A DNA stretch of 16,205 nt from JANRKG01 sp033763635 (lineage in GTDB: Bacteria > Cyanobacteriota > Cyanobacteriia > GCF-001939115): positions 1 through 16,205 of the forward strand of contig JANRKG010000376.1 of the NCBI GenBank assembly GCA_033763635.1. Reading direction: 5' to 3'. Each line of letters opens with the position of its first letter. Within the stretch, counting starts at the first letter, position 1. The notes beneath the pieces were generated by a model. The model did not search any database and had not been told where the DNA came from. It saw only the letters and a list, made by a program, of their open reading frames with translations. Below, in pieces: positions 7,150 through 14,017 of this stretch. Made by a program: the position numbers and the translations under genes.

Positions 7150-7201
7150 TATCCCTTTCTGGCTCAATTTAATATGAATCAAATTTCTGCTTCCAATCGT
7201 G

Positions 7202-7230
7202 TGGCTGTCCAAAGGGGCAGCCATTTTTTT
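7202..7230 (+). terminator. Rho-independent terminator of the 64-residue gene
   Basis: TGGCTGTCC (7202-7210) pairs with GGGCAGCCA (7215-7223) in a 9-pair stem with one G-U wobble and a four-base AAAG loop, followed by seven T residues. It lies 52 bases after the stop codon. Confidence 0.85.
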
Positions 7231-7475
7231 GTGAGAAACAAGGTTTAGCAGGTAAGGCAAGAGGCAGGAGGCAAAGGGCAGAAGGGAAAGGCTGGCGATG
7301 CGATCGATTTAACCTGTCAACCTGGCTTGAACGGGCACTGCGATAACAGCTACTACTAATAGGTACTACGGGTAACAGGATTGGTACTAGCATTGTAAAA
7401 AGAGTTGTAAAAAGGTAAAAAGAGTTCCCGAACCCTCATTACATATCACCCATTCCCAATTACGAATTCCTCATC
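7231..7475. other. Gene-free stretch with low-complexity repeats
   Basis: Together with the terminator just upstream this makes a 326-base gap between genes. A purine-rich array of GGCAAGAGGCAGGAGGCAAA type occupies about 7255-7290; the same GGCAGAGG-like unit recurs at 11251-11268 and, inverted, at 11494-11511. Three copies of GTAAAAAG lie at 7395-7402, 7407-7414 and 7415-7422, roughly 55-80 bases before the next start codon. An ATTCCCAATTACGAATTCC stretch (7452-7470), related to the egtB linker repeat, directly precedes the start. No supported gene is visible. Confidence 0.5.
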
Positions 7476-7730
7476 ATGAAACAAAAGTTAATCGATGCTC
7501 TCAATTTCCTGCTCATGTGGGATCTCTTTCTGGTGTTCTTATTTTTTGGGTGGTTTGCGATTGCCGTACTGGGTAAGTCGATGGATTTTCCCCTCGGACT
7601 CGACCTGTGGTATCGCCTCTGGCAACCCATGATCCAACCCGCGATCGGTATCTTGATGGCCGGAGCCTTGCTGAGTGGCCTGGTCAGTTGGATTAATAAG
7701 CGATTTGAAGCCAGTAGCTTAAAGGAATAG
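7476..7730 (+). CDS. Small two-helix membrane protein (84 aa)
   Basis: I do not recognise a function. Two hydrophobic segments are plain, at about residues 11-33 (FLLMWDLFLVFLFFGWFAIA) and 53-72, joined by a short loop with aromatic residues (LDLWYRLWQP), and a short charged C-terminus (INKRFEASSLKE) follows. The hydrophobic pattern and codon use look like those of a real gene. No Shine-Dalgarno precedes the ATG. It stands alone between a repeat-rich gap and the next gene, so context gives no clue. Location is the plasma or thylakoid membrane. Confidence 0.65.
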   Translation: MKQKLIDALNFLLMWDLFLVFLFFGWFAIAVLGKSMDFPLGLDLWYRLWQPMIQPAIGILMAGALLSGLVSWINKRFEASSLKE

Positions 7731-7799
7731 ACTCTCTTTTTCTTTTGTGATACATTTGATCTTAAAGTACATTAGTTCTTAACTCCTGATGACTGATCA

Positions 7800-7826
7800 A
7801 GCTTGGCAAGCTTTTAAAACCAAGCT
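7800..7826. terminator. Possible hairpin after the membrane-protein gene
   Basis: AGCTTGG (7800-7806) and CCAAGCT (7820-7826) form a 7-pair stem around a 13-base loop containing AAGCTTTT. There is no T-run after it, so a terminator role is only a possibility. Confidence 0.25.
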
Positions 7827-7885
7827 CTGAAAACAGGGTATTAAGGACGAGTTGCTTGGGGTGCAGGATTTGGTATCGCAGGGCG

Positions 7886-7900
7886 ATTGGGAATTGGGAT
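7886..7900. repeat. Inverted copy of the AATTCCC repeat
   Basis: ATTGGGAATTGGGAT is the reverse complement of the unit found in egtB at 1527-1541. It lies just upstream of the helix-turn-helix gene, which argues against translation starting at the in-frame TTG at 7887. Confidence 0.5.
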
Positions 7901-7934
7901 ATTTATTGTCGGGATAGGTGAGGTGAGTAAGGCT

Positions 7935-8525
7935 GTGGCAAACGTTTTAACAACTGCTCAACTGGCATCCAATTTAGGAATTACTGCTTCTTCCCTCAGA
8001 ACCTATAAGTTTCGCTTCCGCGAGCGGTTGGTTGAGGGACAGCATTTTGTTAAAGATGAGACCGGAAACAATACCCTGTGGACGCATCAGGGGGAAGAGT
8101 TGATACGGTCCCTGATCGCCGGAACCCTCGCAGCGGAACCTGTGCTTTCAGAGGATGCCGTTGCCTCCCGTACCACCCCTAGCCATCCCACAAACTACTC
8201 GCCCTCTGAGGCTGCTTCCGGCAATTTATCCCCTCACCCTCAAGCGGTCACGGTTGAGACTTCCTCTCAGGTGGCTCTACAAAATTTGGTGGAGACTTTA
8301 GCAGAATCGATTGTCTGGAGCCGCATTGAAAGTGAATTACCCGCTGCGATCGAACGAGTGATTGCCCGGATTGCCTCTCGCCAGGATATGCGAGATAGCG
8401 ATCGACTGGCCCATCTGCAAACCACTGTTCTGCCTCCTGCTCTGCAACGGATCGTGCAGAGCGATCTACCTGCTCTCCAATCTTCCTATGAGGCGTTCGG
8501 TGGTTCCCTCCATTCCTATGAGTGA
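7935..8525 (+). CDS. Helix-turn-helix (MerR/excisionase-like) protein (196 aa)
   Basis: The N-terminus (about residues 5-60 from this start) contains LTTAQLASNLGITASSLRTY, a helix-turn-helix like the DNA-binding part of MerR-type and excisionase-type proteins, followed by a wing-like segment around TGNNTLWTHQGEELIRSL. The middle (65-115) is Pro/Ser/Thr-rich and probably unstructured; the C-terminal 75 residues are predicted helical. No effector domain is recognised. The frame is open from a TTG at 7887, but that stretch is an AATTGGG repeat. GTG at 7935 has AGGTGAG at 7921-7927 seven bases before it; GTG at 7923 is the alternative. It converges on the pentapeptide gene with 12 bases between stops. 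The DNA target is unknown. Confidence 0.65.
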   Translation: MANVLTTAQLASNLGITASSLRTYKFRFRERLVEGQHFVKDETGNNTLWTHQGEELIRSLIAGTLAAEPVLSEDAVASRTTPSHPTNYSPSEAASGNLSPHPQAVTVETSSQVALQNLVETLAESIVWSRIESELPAAIERVIARIASRQDMRDSDRLAHLQTTVLPPALQRIVQSDLPALQSSYEAFGGSLHSYE

Positions 8526-8537
8526 AGTGACTCTCTG

Positions 8538-9275
8538 TTACAGCCCAAATCCCTCTTGAATCCAATCGTCTAGGGTATCTCCATCCAACGCACTGTTTTC
8601 TAAAGGACTTTTCTCAGGGCTTTTCTCAGAGGAGATGTCTGTTTGGAAAACTGTTTCAAAGGTCAGGTCTGTTGCCTTATCGGGGTTTAAGGGTGGCTCA
8701 TGGGAGATGACCTCCGAGGAGGGCAAAGATTGAAGGGCGATCGGATTCTCTGGCAGTGGCGCACTGTATACCCCTGGTGGGTTTAAATCTACGTTGTTGT
8801 GACTGGGCAAGGCCATAGGGAGCGATCTGCTGGCAGGAGCTAACTGCCCTACCAGGCGCATGTCACCTAAATTTGCTGCGGTTAAGTCTGAACTTGATAA
8901 ATCCGTGCCCTTCAAAAAGCTGCCTCGCAAATCAGCGGCTTGCAGATTGCTTTGTAACAACGTTGCTTCTGTCAAATTGGCAAATCGCAGGTCAGCACTT
9001 CGGAGGTCCGTTTGTTCTAAATTTGCAGTTTCCAGGTTGGCCCATCGCAGGTCTGCGCCCATTAATTTGGCATGACTCAGATCGGCCCCAATTAAGTCAG
9101 CATCCCGCAGATCAATCCACTTCAAATTCAATCCCTGCAAATTTGCCCGAATCAGGTCTACCCGAATATGGATATTTTGTCTACGCCACTCGTTCCAGTG
9201 GGCCACTCCCCGGTGCAGCATTAGGAGATGTTCGGAGTTCGCCACAATCAGCCTCCTCAACCGATCTATTTTCAT
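8538..9275 (-). CDS. Pentapeptide-repeat protein (245 aa)
   Basis: Residues 40-137 are about twenty tandem A(D/N)LxX pentapeptides, for example the runs at 57-67 and 73-97, which should fold into a right-handed quadrilateral beta-helix of about five coils. Upstream is a basic helical region (IDRLRRLIVANSEHLLMLHR and HWNEWRRQN), often seen before the repeats in cyanobacterial members. The last 105 residues are Ser/Pro/Glu-rich and likely disordered, ending in an acidic DDWIQEGFGL. The frame is open to 9548, but that extension overlaps the divergent gene and reads as non-protein sequence, so ATG at 9275 is chosen; its ribosome site is weak. The biochemical role of most such proteins is unknown. 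No signal peptide or membrane helix is evident. Confidence 0.8.
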   Translation of the reverse strand: MKIDRLRRLIVANSEHLLMLHRGVAHWNEWRRQNIHIRVDLIRANLQGLNLKWIDLRDADLIGADLSHAKLMGADLRWANLETANLEQTDLRSADLRFANLTEATLLQSNLQAADLRGSFLKGTDLSSSDLTAANLGDMRLVGQLAPASRSLPMALPSHNNVDLNPPGVYSAPLPENPIALQSLPSSEVISHEPPLNPDKATDLTFETVFQTDISSEKSPEKSPLENSALDGDTLDDWIQEGFGL

Positions 9276-9459
9276 CTTGCACTTCTTTCGAGAGATGATC
9301 CGCAAAATGCGTTGAAGTCCCTCCTGAAAGCTTTTAAGAGGACGATCGGATGGAAAAACGTAACATTCTACAGAACTTTGTGGTGGATGACCCTGAGAAG
9401 CGCTATAAGAGGGGTGATCAGCAATCAGGCTCTTGAACTCAGAGTGTGGAGGGGATGTG

Positions 9460-10029
9460 ATGAAAAGAAAACTCTTGAACGCCTTTGTCGTTTTGGGGAC
9501 ATTGGTAGTGGGGGTGGGAACCCTGCCCCTTCCAGATGCCCAGCCCATTGGGGTTGCTCAATCTGCGAATCAGTTTCAGGCTTTTGTTCTACCCTATGAT
9601 TTCTCGATTCTTTATCCCCCTGGATGGTTTGTCAATGAGGGGGCTTCGCGAGATGCGGTTGTAATTACCAGCTATCGACCAGGGTTACGAGGTGTGGGGC
9701 GACCGACAGCAGCGGAACTGGCACGGGCCGTCAAAACCGATGTCATGATCAAGCCCGGTTCCTTTGGAACGGTTGTCAACCAGGCTCTTCTCAGTTCGCG
9801 ACTAGGAGGGTCTAAATTGATCAAGCAAGGGAGATTAACGATCGATGGGCGACCTGCGCTCCGGATGTGGAGTACGTTCAAAGACGACCCATTTCCTAAC
9901 GCAATCACGACGATTATTCGCTACTCACCCCAGGAAACGGCGGTAATCACCAGCTACTACAACGCCAAAAACATAAAAGCTGTGGCCTTAATTCGTAACA
10001 TCCACTGGTCTTTTCGGGTGAGGCAATAG
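9460..10029 (+). CDS. Secreted PsbP-like protein (189 aa)
   Basis: The N-terminus has a basic start (MKRKLL), a hydrophobic stretch to about residue 22, and a plausible signal peptidase site after Ala-Gln-Ser (33-35), so export to the periplasm or thylakoid lumen is expected. The mature part begins with FVLPYDFSILYPPGWFV, the pattern opening PsbP-like and related Mog1/PsbP-fold domains, and continues through DGRPALRMWSTF and RYSPQETAVITSYY to a C-terminal helix. No lipobox cysteine is present. GGAGG at 9448-9452 lies seven bases before ATG 9460, so the longer frame from TTG 9433 is rejected. A role in photosystem II is not implied by the fold alone. Confidence 0.7.
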   Translation: MKRKLLNAFVVLGTLVVGVGTLPLPDAQPIGVAQSANQFQAFVLPYDFSILYPPGWFVNEGASRDAVVITSYRPGLRGVGRPTAAELARAVKTDVMIKPGSFGTVVNQALLSSRLGGSKLIKQGRLTIDGRPALRMWSTFKDDPFPNAITTIIRYSPQETAVITSYYNAKNIKAVALIRNIHWSFRVRQ

Positions 10030-10050
10030 GGGGAATCGCGAATAGGTCGT

Positions 10051-10080
10051 GGGTAATGGTTGATCACTCAAGCACTACCC
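10051..10080. terminator. Long hairpin between converging genes, possible two-way terminator
   Basis: GGGTAATGGTTGA (10051-10063) and TCAAGCACTACCC (10068-10080) can pair over 13 positions with two mismatches around a four-base loop. It sits between the converging PsbP-like and hpnH genes, 21 bases past one stop and 15 from the other. It lacks a T-run on both strands, so it may protect 3' ends or assist termination rather than act as a classical terminator. Confidence 0.5.
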
Positions 10081-10095
10081 ATGACCCATGATCTC

Positions 10096-11118
10096 CTATC
10101 CACCAATTCCCAGCAATGTCCCAACCGATCGCCCAATATTTTGGGGCTGCATCGCGTCCAGTGCTGCCGTCGGCTCATATCCGCAGTGAACCATACAGTC
10201 AGCACACTTGGGATTGCCACTGGCCCGACCATACTGGCTCCAATCCGTGTTGTCCAGCAATTCCTGGAAGGTCTTGTAGTAGCCTTCATTCAACAGGTAG
10301 CAGGGTTTTTGCCAACCCAACACACTGTAGCTGGGGCTACCCCAGGGGGTACATTCGTAGTCCTTCTCTCCGATTAAGAAATCCAGGAACAAGGGGTTGT
10401 GGTTGAAGTTCCACTGTTTCTTGCCTGCCTTAAAGGGAGCGAGGATTTCCCGGAACAGAGCGCGGGTTTGCTCGCGCTTCAAGAAGTGATCCTGATCGGG
10501 TGCCCACTCGTAGCTGTAGCCCGGAGAAATCATCATCCCGTCTACGTTCAGTTCCGTCAGGAAGTCAAAGAACTGCTGCATCTCCTTGGGATCGGCCCCT
10601 TCGAAGATGGTTGTGTTGGTCGTCACCCGGAATCCTTTTGCTTTGGCTGCCTTGATGGCCTGAACCGCCGTATCAAAGACCCCCTTGCGATCGACACACT
10701 TGTCGTGCCACTCCCGCAACCCGTCCAGGTGAACACTAAACGTCAGATAGGGAGACGGTTCAAACTTAGACAGGCTTTTCTCCAACAAAATCCCGTTGGT
10801 ACAGAGGTAGATGTACTTCCGACGCTCCACCAATCCCCGCACGATTTCGTCAATTTGGGGATGTAACAGAGGTTCCCCACCCGGAATCGAAACAACGGGG
10901 ACACCCGATTCTTCAACAGCAGCAAAACACTCTTCAGGAGTCAGGTTGCGCTTCAAAATTTCCACTGGATGCTGTATCTTGCCGCAGCCTGTGCAGGCCA
11001 GGTTACAACGAAAGAGCGGTTCCAGCATCAGGACGAGCGGAAACTTCTTGCGACCTTTCAGCCGTTGCATCACGAGGTACTTACCGACATCCAGGGCTTG
11101 TTGTAAATGAATTCCCAT
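10096..11118 (-). CDS. hpnH: Adenosyl-hopane transferase HpnH, radical SAM enzyme (340 aa)
   Basis: HpnH adds the 5'-deoxyadenosyl group of SAM to diploptene, the first step of extended hopanoid side-chain formation. The radical-SAM cluster motif is CNLACTGC (Cys38, Cys42, Cys45, spacing CX3CX2C), and the SAM-contacting GGEP is in VVSIPGGEPLLHP near residue 79. The C-terminal half has NPKCADCMVHCGYEPTA, additional cysteines typical of the family. Length matches. On the minus strand GAGGAG lies 13 bases before the ATG, rather far. hpnA lies upstream on the same strand, a common pairing, but a 391-base repeat-rich gap separates them, so hpnH may have its own promoter. The squalene-hopene cyclase gene is not in the window. 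Confidence 0.9.
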   Translation of the reverse strand: MGIHLQQALDVGKYLVMQRLKGRKKFPLVLMLEPLFRCNLACTGCGKIQHPVEILKRNLTPEECFAAVEESGVPVVSIPGGEPLLHPQIDEIVRGLVERRKYIYLCTNGILLEKSLSKFEPSPYLTFSVHLDGLREWHDKCVDRKGVFDTAVQAIKAAKAKGFRVTTNTTIFEGADPKEMQQFFDFLTELNVDGMMISPGYSYEWAPDQDHFLKREQTRALFREILAPFKAGKKQWNFNHNPLFLDFLIGEKDYECTPWGSPSYSVLGWQKPCYLLNEGYYKTFQELLDNTDWSQYGRASGNPKCADCMVHCGYEPTAALDAMQPQNIGRSVGTLLGIGG

Positions 11119-11509
11119 ATCTAGCGATTTGCTCCTCTCACCATAAATGTGAACTACAGTGAAGTAGTTTCACGGAGACTGTAACGAAATAATGCTTACT
11201 GCCACACTAGCGAAAATGTGGGTTTAAAGCTACTGTGTGAGTCCCTTTTTAAGGCAGAGGGCAGAGGGTGCATTCCAGCTTTGCAAGTTGCTCCTCAGTT
11301 TTCATACTCTCCTGGGAGGGGTGCCCGAAGGGCGGAGTGGGTCAGGGGGGCAAGCGAGCCAGTGGCCTTTGCGAATACTTAACCCACCCCTCCCCCTCCC
11401 AGGAGGGGATTAAGCGGGAGATGGATCGGATGACCAAGGTGGGATGCTTCCAACCCGATTCCCAGGTAATGTTATTTTCCTGTATGTCCCTAACCTTCTG
11501 CCCTCTGCC
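11119..11509. other. hpnA-hpnH intergenic region, repeat-rich
   Basis: No supported gene lies in these 391 bases. The part nearest hpnH (11119-11250) holds a hairpin at 11149-11173 and presumably an hpnH promoter, for which no clear boxes were identified. The rest is a block of nested inverted repeats (11251-11511). The small open frame that crosses this block follows repeat sequence and is not credible. Confidence 0.5.
11149..11173. promoter_or_regulatory. Hairpin/operator-like inverted repeat upstream of hpnH
   Basis: GTGAACTAC at 11149-11157 pairs with GTAGTTTCAC at 11164-11173 with one bulged base and a six-base loop. It lies 31-55 bases upstream of the hpnH start, where an operator or leader hairpin would act. 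Role inferred only from position. Confidence 0.35.
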
Positions 11510-11511
11510 TT
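11251..11511. repeat. Block of nested inverted repeats between hpnA and hpnH
   Basis: The outer arms, AAGGCAGAGGGCAGAGGG (11251-11268) and CCTTCTGCCCTCTGCCTT (11494-11511), are inverted copies with one mismatch. The inner arms, CTCCTGGGAGGGG (11309-11321) and CCCCTCCCAGGAG (11393-11405), are perfect. Next to the inner left arm is TGCCCGAAGGGCGGAGTGGG, which recalls dispersed intergenic repeats of cyanobacteria (from memory). The outer right arm overlaps the hpnA stop codon at 11510-11512. The block may be a non-coding mobile or palindromic repeat; no target duplication was recognised. Confidence 0.5.
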
Positions 11512-12502
11512 ATTTGACATATCCATTGCTGACGAACCAATCTACTGCATCTTGCAAGGCCCGATCGATCGGGGTTTGAGGTAATCCCAGATCTCGCACA
11601 GCTTTGGTTGGAGTGTAGTACATCAATTGGCGAGACATGCGGACTCCATCCAAGGGGACGGAAGGCGTTTTGCCAAGGGGAGCCAGGAGGCATTCATCTA
11701 CCCAGGCGACCGCAAGGGGTAACCAGGCGGGTACGGTTCGTTGAGGGGCCGGAATTCCTGTGATTTTCGCTAAGCGATCGAGCATTTCCTTGAGGGAACA
11801 GTTTTGATTCCCCAGAATGTAGCGAGTCCCAGATTGCCCCTTTTGCAAGGCCAACAGGTGTCCCCAGGCCACATCCCGCACATCAATCAGATTAAGTCCC
11901 GTATTCACATAAGCGGGCATTTGCCGCTTGAGAAACCGCAGGATGATGTCACCTGTTGGGGTTGGCTTAACGTCCCAGGGACCAATCGGCGTACTGGGAT
12001 TTACAATCACAACCTCCTGCCCTTGATTAGCCGCCTGGCCCGCTTCCTGTTCAGCCCAATATTTCGACTTTTTGTAATCCCCTACCAGTTTTTCTACTGG
12101 ACTCTGATGGGTTTCATCTACAGGAGTGCCCTCTGCCCCAACCCCGATCGCCGCCACGGAACTCGTGTAAACTGTCCGCTCAATCCCTACCTGACGAGCC
12201 GCAGCGAGGATGTGACGAGTGCCCAGGACATTATTTGCGTAGAGTTGCTGGCGATCGGCTTGCCAGAGGGAATAGTGGGCTGCTACATGAAAGAGAAACT
12301 GGCATCCTCGCATCCCATCCGCCAGGTGGGGATCATTCAAGTCTCCCTTTACGATCTCGATCTCTAACCCACGCAGATTTCCGGGGTTACTGTGGGGCCG
12401 CACCAATGCTCGTACCGAGTAACCCTCTTGTATCAGCAACCGAATGAGGTTGGCTCCTACAAATCCAGAACCACCCGTGACAAAGACCCTGCCAGCAGTC
12501 AT
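11510..12502 (-). CDS. hpnA: Hopanoid-associated sugar epimerase HpnA (330 aa)
   Basis: HpnA belongs to the extended short-chain dehydrogenase/epimerase group and occurs in hopanoid gene clusters; its exact reaction is not firmly established. The N-terminal NAD-binding motif is GGSGFVG (10-16). The catalytic positions are a Ser in YTSSVAAIG (about 112-120) and YKKSK, a YxxxK motif at Tyr143-Lys147. HVAAHYSLW at 72-80 and VNPSTPIGPWDVKPTPTG fit this family better than generic epimerases. The length is normal. The gene is divergent from the synthase-like gene by 419 bases and is followed on the same strand by hpnH. Two 15-base tandem repeats lie 26-53 bases upstream of its ATG. TTA at 11510-11512 is the stop, inside an inverted-repeat arm. 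Confidence 0.88.
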   Translation of the reverse strand: MTAGRVFVTGGSGFVGANLIRLLIQEGYSVRALVRPHSNPGNLRGLEIEIVKGDLNDPHLADGMRGCQFLFHVAAHYSLWQADRQQLYANNVLGTRHILAAARQVGIERTVYTSSVAAIGVGAEGTPVDETHQSPVEKLVGDYKKSKYWAEQEAGQAANQGQEVVIVNPSTPIGPWDVKPTPTGDIILRFLKRQMPAYVNTGLNLIDVRDVAWGHLLALQKGQSGTRYILGNQNCSLKEMLDRLAKITGIPAPQRTVPAWLPLAVAWVDECLLAPLGKTPSVPLDGVRMSRQLMYYTPTKAVRDLGLPQTPIDRALQDAVDWFVSNGYVK

Positions 12503-12921
12503 TCACTCACTCCTATGCGCTTCTGCCTGTAGTGCTGAAAAGTGTAGTGCTGAAATGATATAGGGGACATGCAGCGAAATAACATTCCTGGTCTCCGATC
12601 GCCCGAAATAAATTATTGACTCTTTGCGAGAAAATCTAGCTTGAGAGTGTTCCATCCTGGAAGGGGCTTCATTTAGTGTTACGGAACACAGACGCAATGG
12701 ACCCTACAGCAATTCACTAAGGAAGAATTACACATTTGGGTGAATCGATCGTCGGCCTAAATCTTTTAGATTAGTCTGAAATGCACTCTCTATCAGGAGA
12801 ATACTGCGATTTCGTCGATGATCAGGCATAGGGAACATGGTATACAAAAGTTCAACCGAGTAAGTACCGATTGGGTCTCTTGCTCGTTGATGCATAAATT
12901 TATGAGGAGAGGAGTGAGTAC
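12503..12921. other. Divergent hpnA / synthase-like intergenic region
   Basis: These 419 bases separate divergent genes and should hold both promoters; none can be assigned with confidence. Two tandem repeats near hpnA are listed separately. Other structures are small: TTCCA/TGGAA around 12651-12663, and GTGTTCC (12647-12653) with GGAACAC (12683-12689) as a 7-base inverted pair. Short open frames here (including one from 12818 overlapping the synthase gene) look spurious. Confidence 0.45.
12528..12557. repeat. Two tandem 15-base units upstream of hpnA
   Basis: TGTAGTGCTGAAA occurs at 12528-12540 and 12543-12555, each followed by two bases, giving a 15-base period. On the hpnA strand this lies about 26-53 bases before the start codon, a likely place for a regulator binding site. 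Confidence 0.45.
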
Positions 12922-13779
12922 ATGGGTTTTCATCGCAGTGCTCTGGAGATCTTGGAAGCTACCAGCCGCACCTTTTACATTCCCATCAGCCGTTTGCCCG
13001 CTGGATTAAAAGAAGCAGTTGCATCCGGTTATCTATGTATGCGGGCGATTGATGAGATTGAAGACCACCCAACCCTGGATAACGCGATTAAAACTGAGTT
13101 ATTACAACTCATTAGTTTAGACCTTCAGGCATCCGTGGATGGGTGCCCCGGAAATGAATTTGCACGGACGGTTGCGGCTCGATCCTTGGATGTTCCTGAA
13201 GTCTCAATTCGCATCAACGAGTGGGCAACCCTGGCTCCCTTGACGATCGCCCCTCGCGTTTGGGATGCAACCGCAGCAATGGCCGATCGCATGGCTCACT
13301 GGGCCTCCGTGAATTGGACGATTCGAGATGAAGCGGACCTGGATCGTTACACCTTTAGCGTGGCTGGAGCGGTTGGCTTGCTCCTCTCGGACCTGTGGGC
13401 CTGGTACGACGGTACTCAGACAAATCGGGAACAGGCGATCGGGTTTGGGCGAGGGCTGCAAGCGGTCAATATCCTCCGCAATCACGGTGAAGATCTCGTC
13501 CGGGGCGTAACCTTTTTTCCGGAAGGCTGGACTGCAAATGATGTTCACCTCTATGCCCGTCGCAATCTAGCTCTGGCAGATGCCTATACCGAATCCCTCC
13601 CCTTTGGTCCGGCTCTGGATTTTTGCCGAATTCCCCTGGCGCTGGCCCATGCCACGCTAGATACGCTCTTGAGTGGTGAAGCAAAACTCAGCCGTACGAA
13701 AGTGATGGCTCTGATCGAACAGGCGACCGCTGGTGCTTCCTGGCGATCGGCAGAAATGACTGCTGAAGTGAAAGGGTAA
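12922..13779 (+). CDS. Squalene/phytoene synthase-family protein, atypical (285 aa)
   Basis: Members condense two prenyl diphosphates head-to-head (squalene, phytoene or dehydrosqualene). The fold is evident: residues 11-24 contain SRTFYIPISRLP, the first aspartate-rich motif is DEIED (Asp44, Asp48), and the second region is NILRNHGED (183-191) followed by RGVTFFPEGW. In canonical enzymes the second motif is DxxxD; here its first Asp is Asn187, with Asp191 kept. This may change or weaken metal binding, so the product cannot be inferred. GAGGAGAGGAG at 12904-12914 gives a very strong ribosome site seven bases before the ATG. It is divergent from hpnA and followed by its own terminator, then by a ferritin-like gene. 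The neighbourhood suggests an isoprenoid/hopanoid-linked role rather than carotenoid synthesis. Confidence 0.8.
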   Translation: MGFHRSALEILEATSRTFYIPISRLPAGLKEAVASGYLCMRAIDEIEDHPTLDNAIKTELLQLISLDLQASVDGCPGNEFARTVAARSLDVPEVSIRINEWATLAPLTIAPRVWDATAAMADRMAHWASVNWTIRDEADLDRYTFSVAGAVGLLLSDLWAWYDGTQTNREQAIGFGRGLQAVNILRNHGEDLVRGVTFFPEGWTANDVHLYARRNLALADAYTESLPFGPALDFCRIPLALAHATLDTLLSGEAKLSRTKVMALIEQATAGASWRSAEMTAEVKG

Positions 13780-13816
13780 CGTCAATCAGGGGGATTGCTG
13801 AAAAGTCTCAAACGTT

Positions 13817-13852
13817 GGTCCCTTCCCGATTGGGTGGAAGGGACTGATTTTT
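13817..13852 (+). terminator. Rho-independent terminator after the synthase-like gene
   Basis: GTCCCTTCC (13818-13826) and GGAAGGGAC (13836-13844) form a perfect 9-pair stem, extendable by a G-U pair, with a nine-base loop, followed by TGATTTTT. It separates the synthase-like gene from the ferritin-like gene. Confidence 0.82.
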
Positions 13853-14017
13853 ACAAATATCCTTCCATTCCAATTCAGAGAATTCTGTCGATATCATTAG
13901 TTAAGAAATGTAATTTCAATCAGATAGTGATTGAAAACAGGTTCCAACCTCCGAAGACGTAACAGGTTGCGTCTCTTAAATTTGCGCCACACTCAATTTT
14001 CAAACACAGGAAGATCC

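Noticed and set aside
7887..7934. N-terminal extension of the helix-turn-helix gene from TTG 7887
   Set aside because: The sequence is an AATTGGG repeat copy, and a better ribosome site precedes GTG 7935.
9433..9459. TTG start of the PsbP-like gene
   Set aside because: It would place nine residues before a normal signal peptide; ATG 9460 has a strong ribosome site.
9276..9548. 91-residue N-terminal extension of the pentapeptide protein
   Set aside because: It overlaps the divergent PsbP-like gene, begins at a start without a ribosome site, and shows no family resemblance.
10399..10866. 155-codon frame opposite hpnH
   Set aside because: It is an antisense shadow of a strongly supported radical SAM gene, without its own ribosome site or family match.
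11268..11579. Open frame of 103 codons across the hpnA-hpnH gap
   Set aside because: It is composed of inverted-repeat DNA and runs antisense into hpnA.
12647..12689. GTGTTCC/GGAACAC pair as a second MITE copy
   Set aside because: Only seven bases match, the interior does not resemble 14878-14980, and TA flanks are not symmetrical.
12818..13009. 63-codon frame overlapping the start of the synthase-like gene
   Set aside because: Out of frame with a clear homologue that has a strong ribosome site.
13931..14017. TTG start of the ferritin-like gene
   Set aside because: The added residues are Arg-rich and non-homologous in look; AGGAAG precedes ATG 14018.
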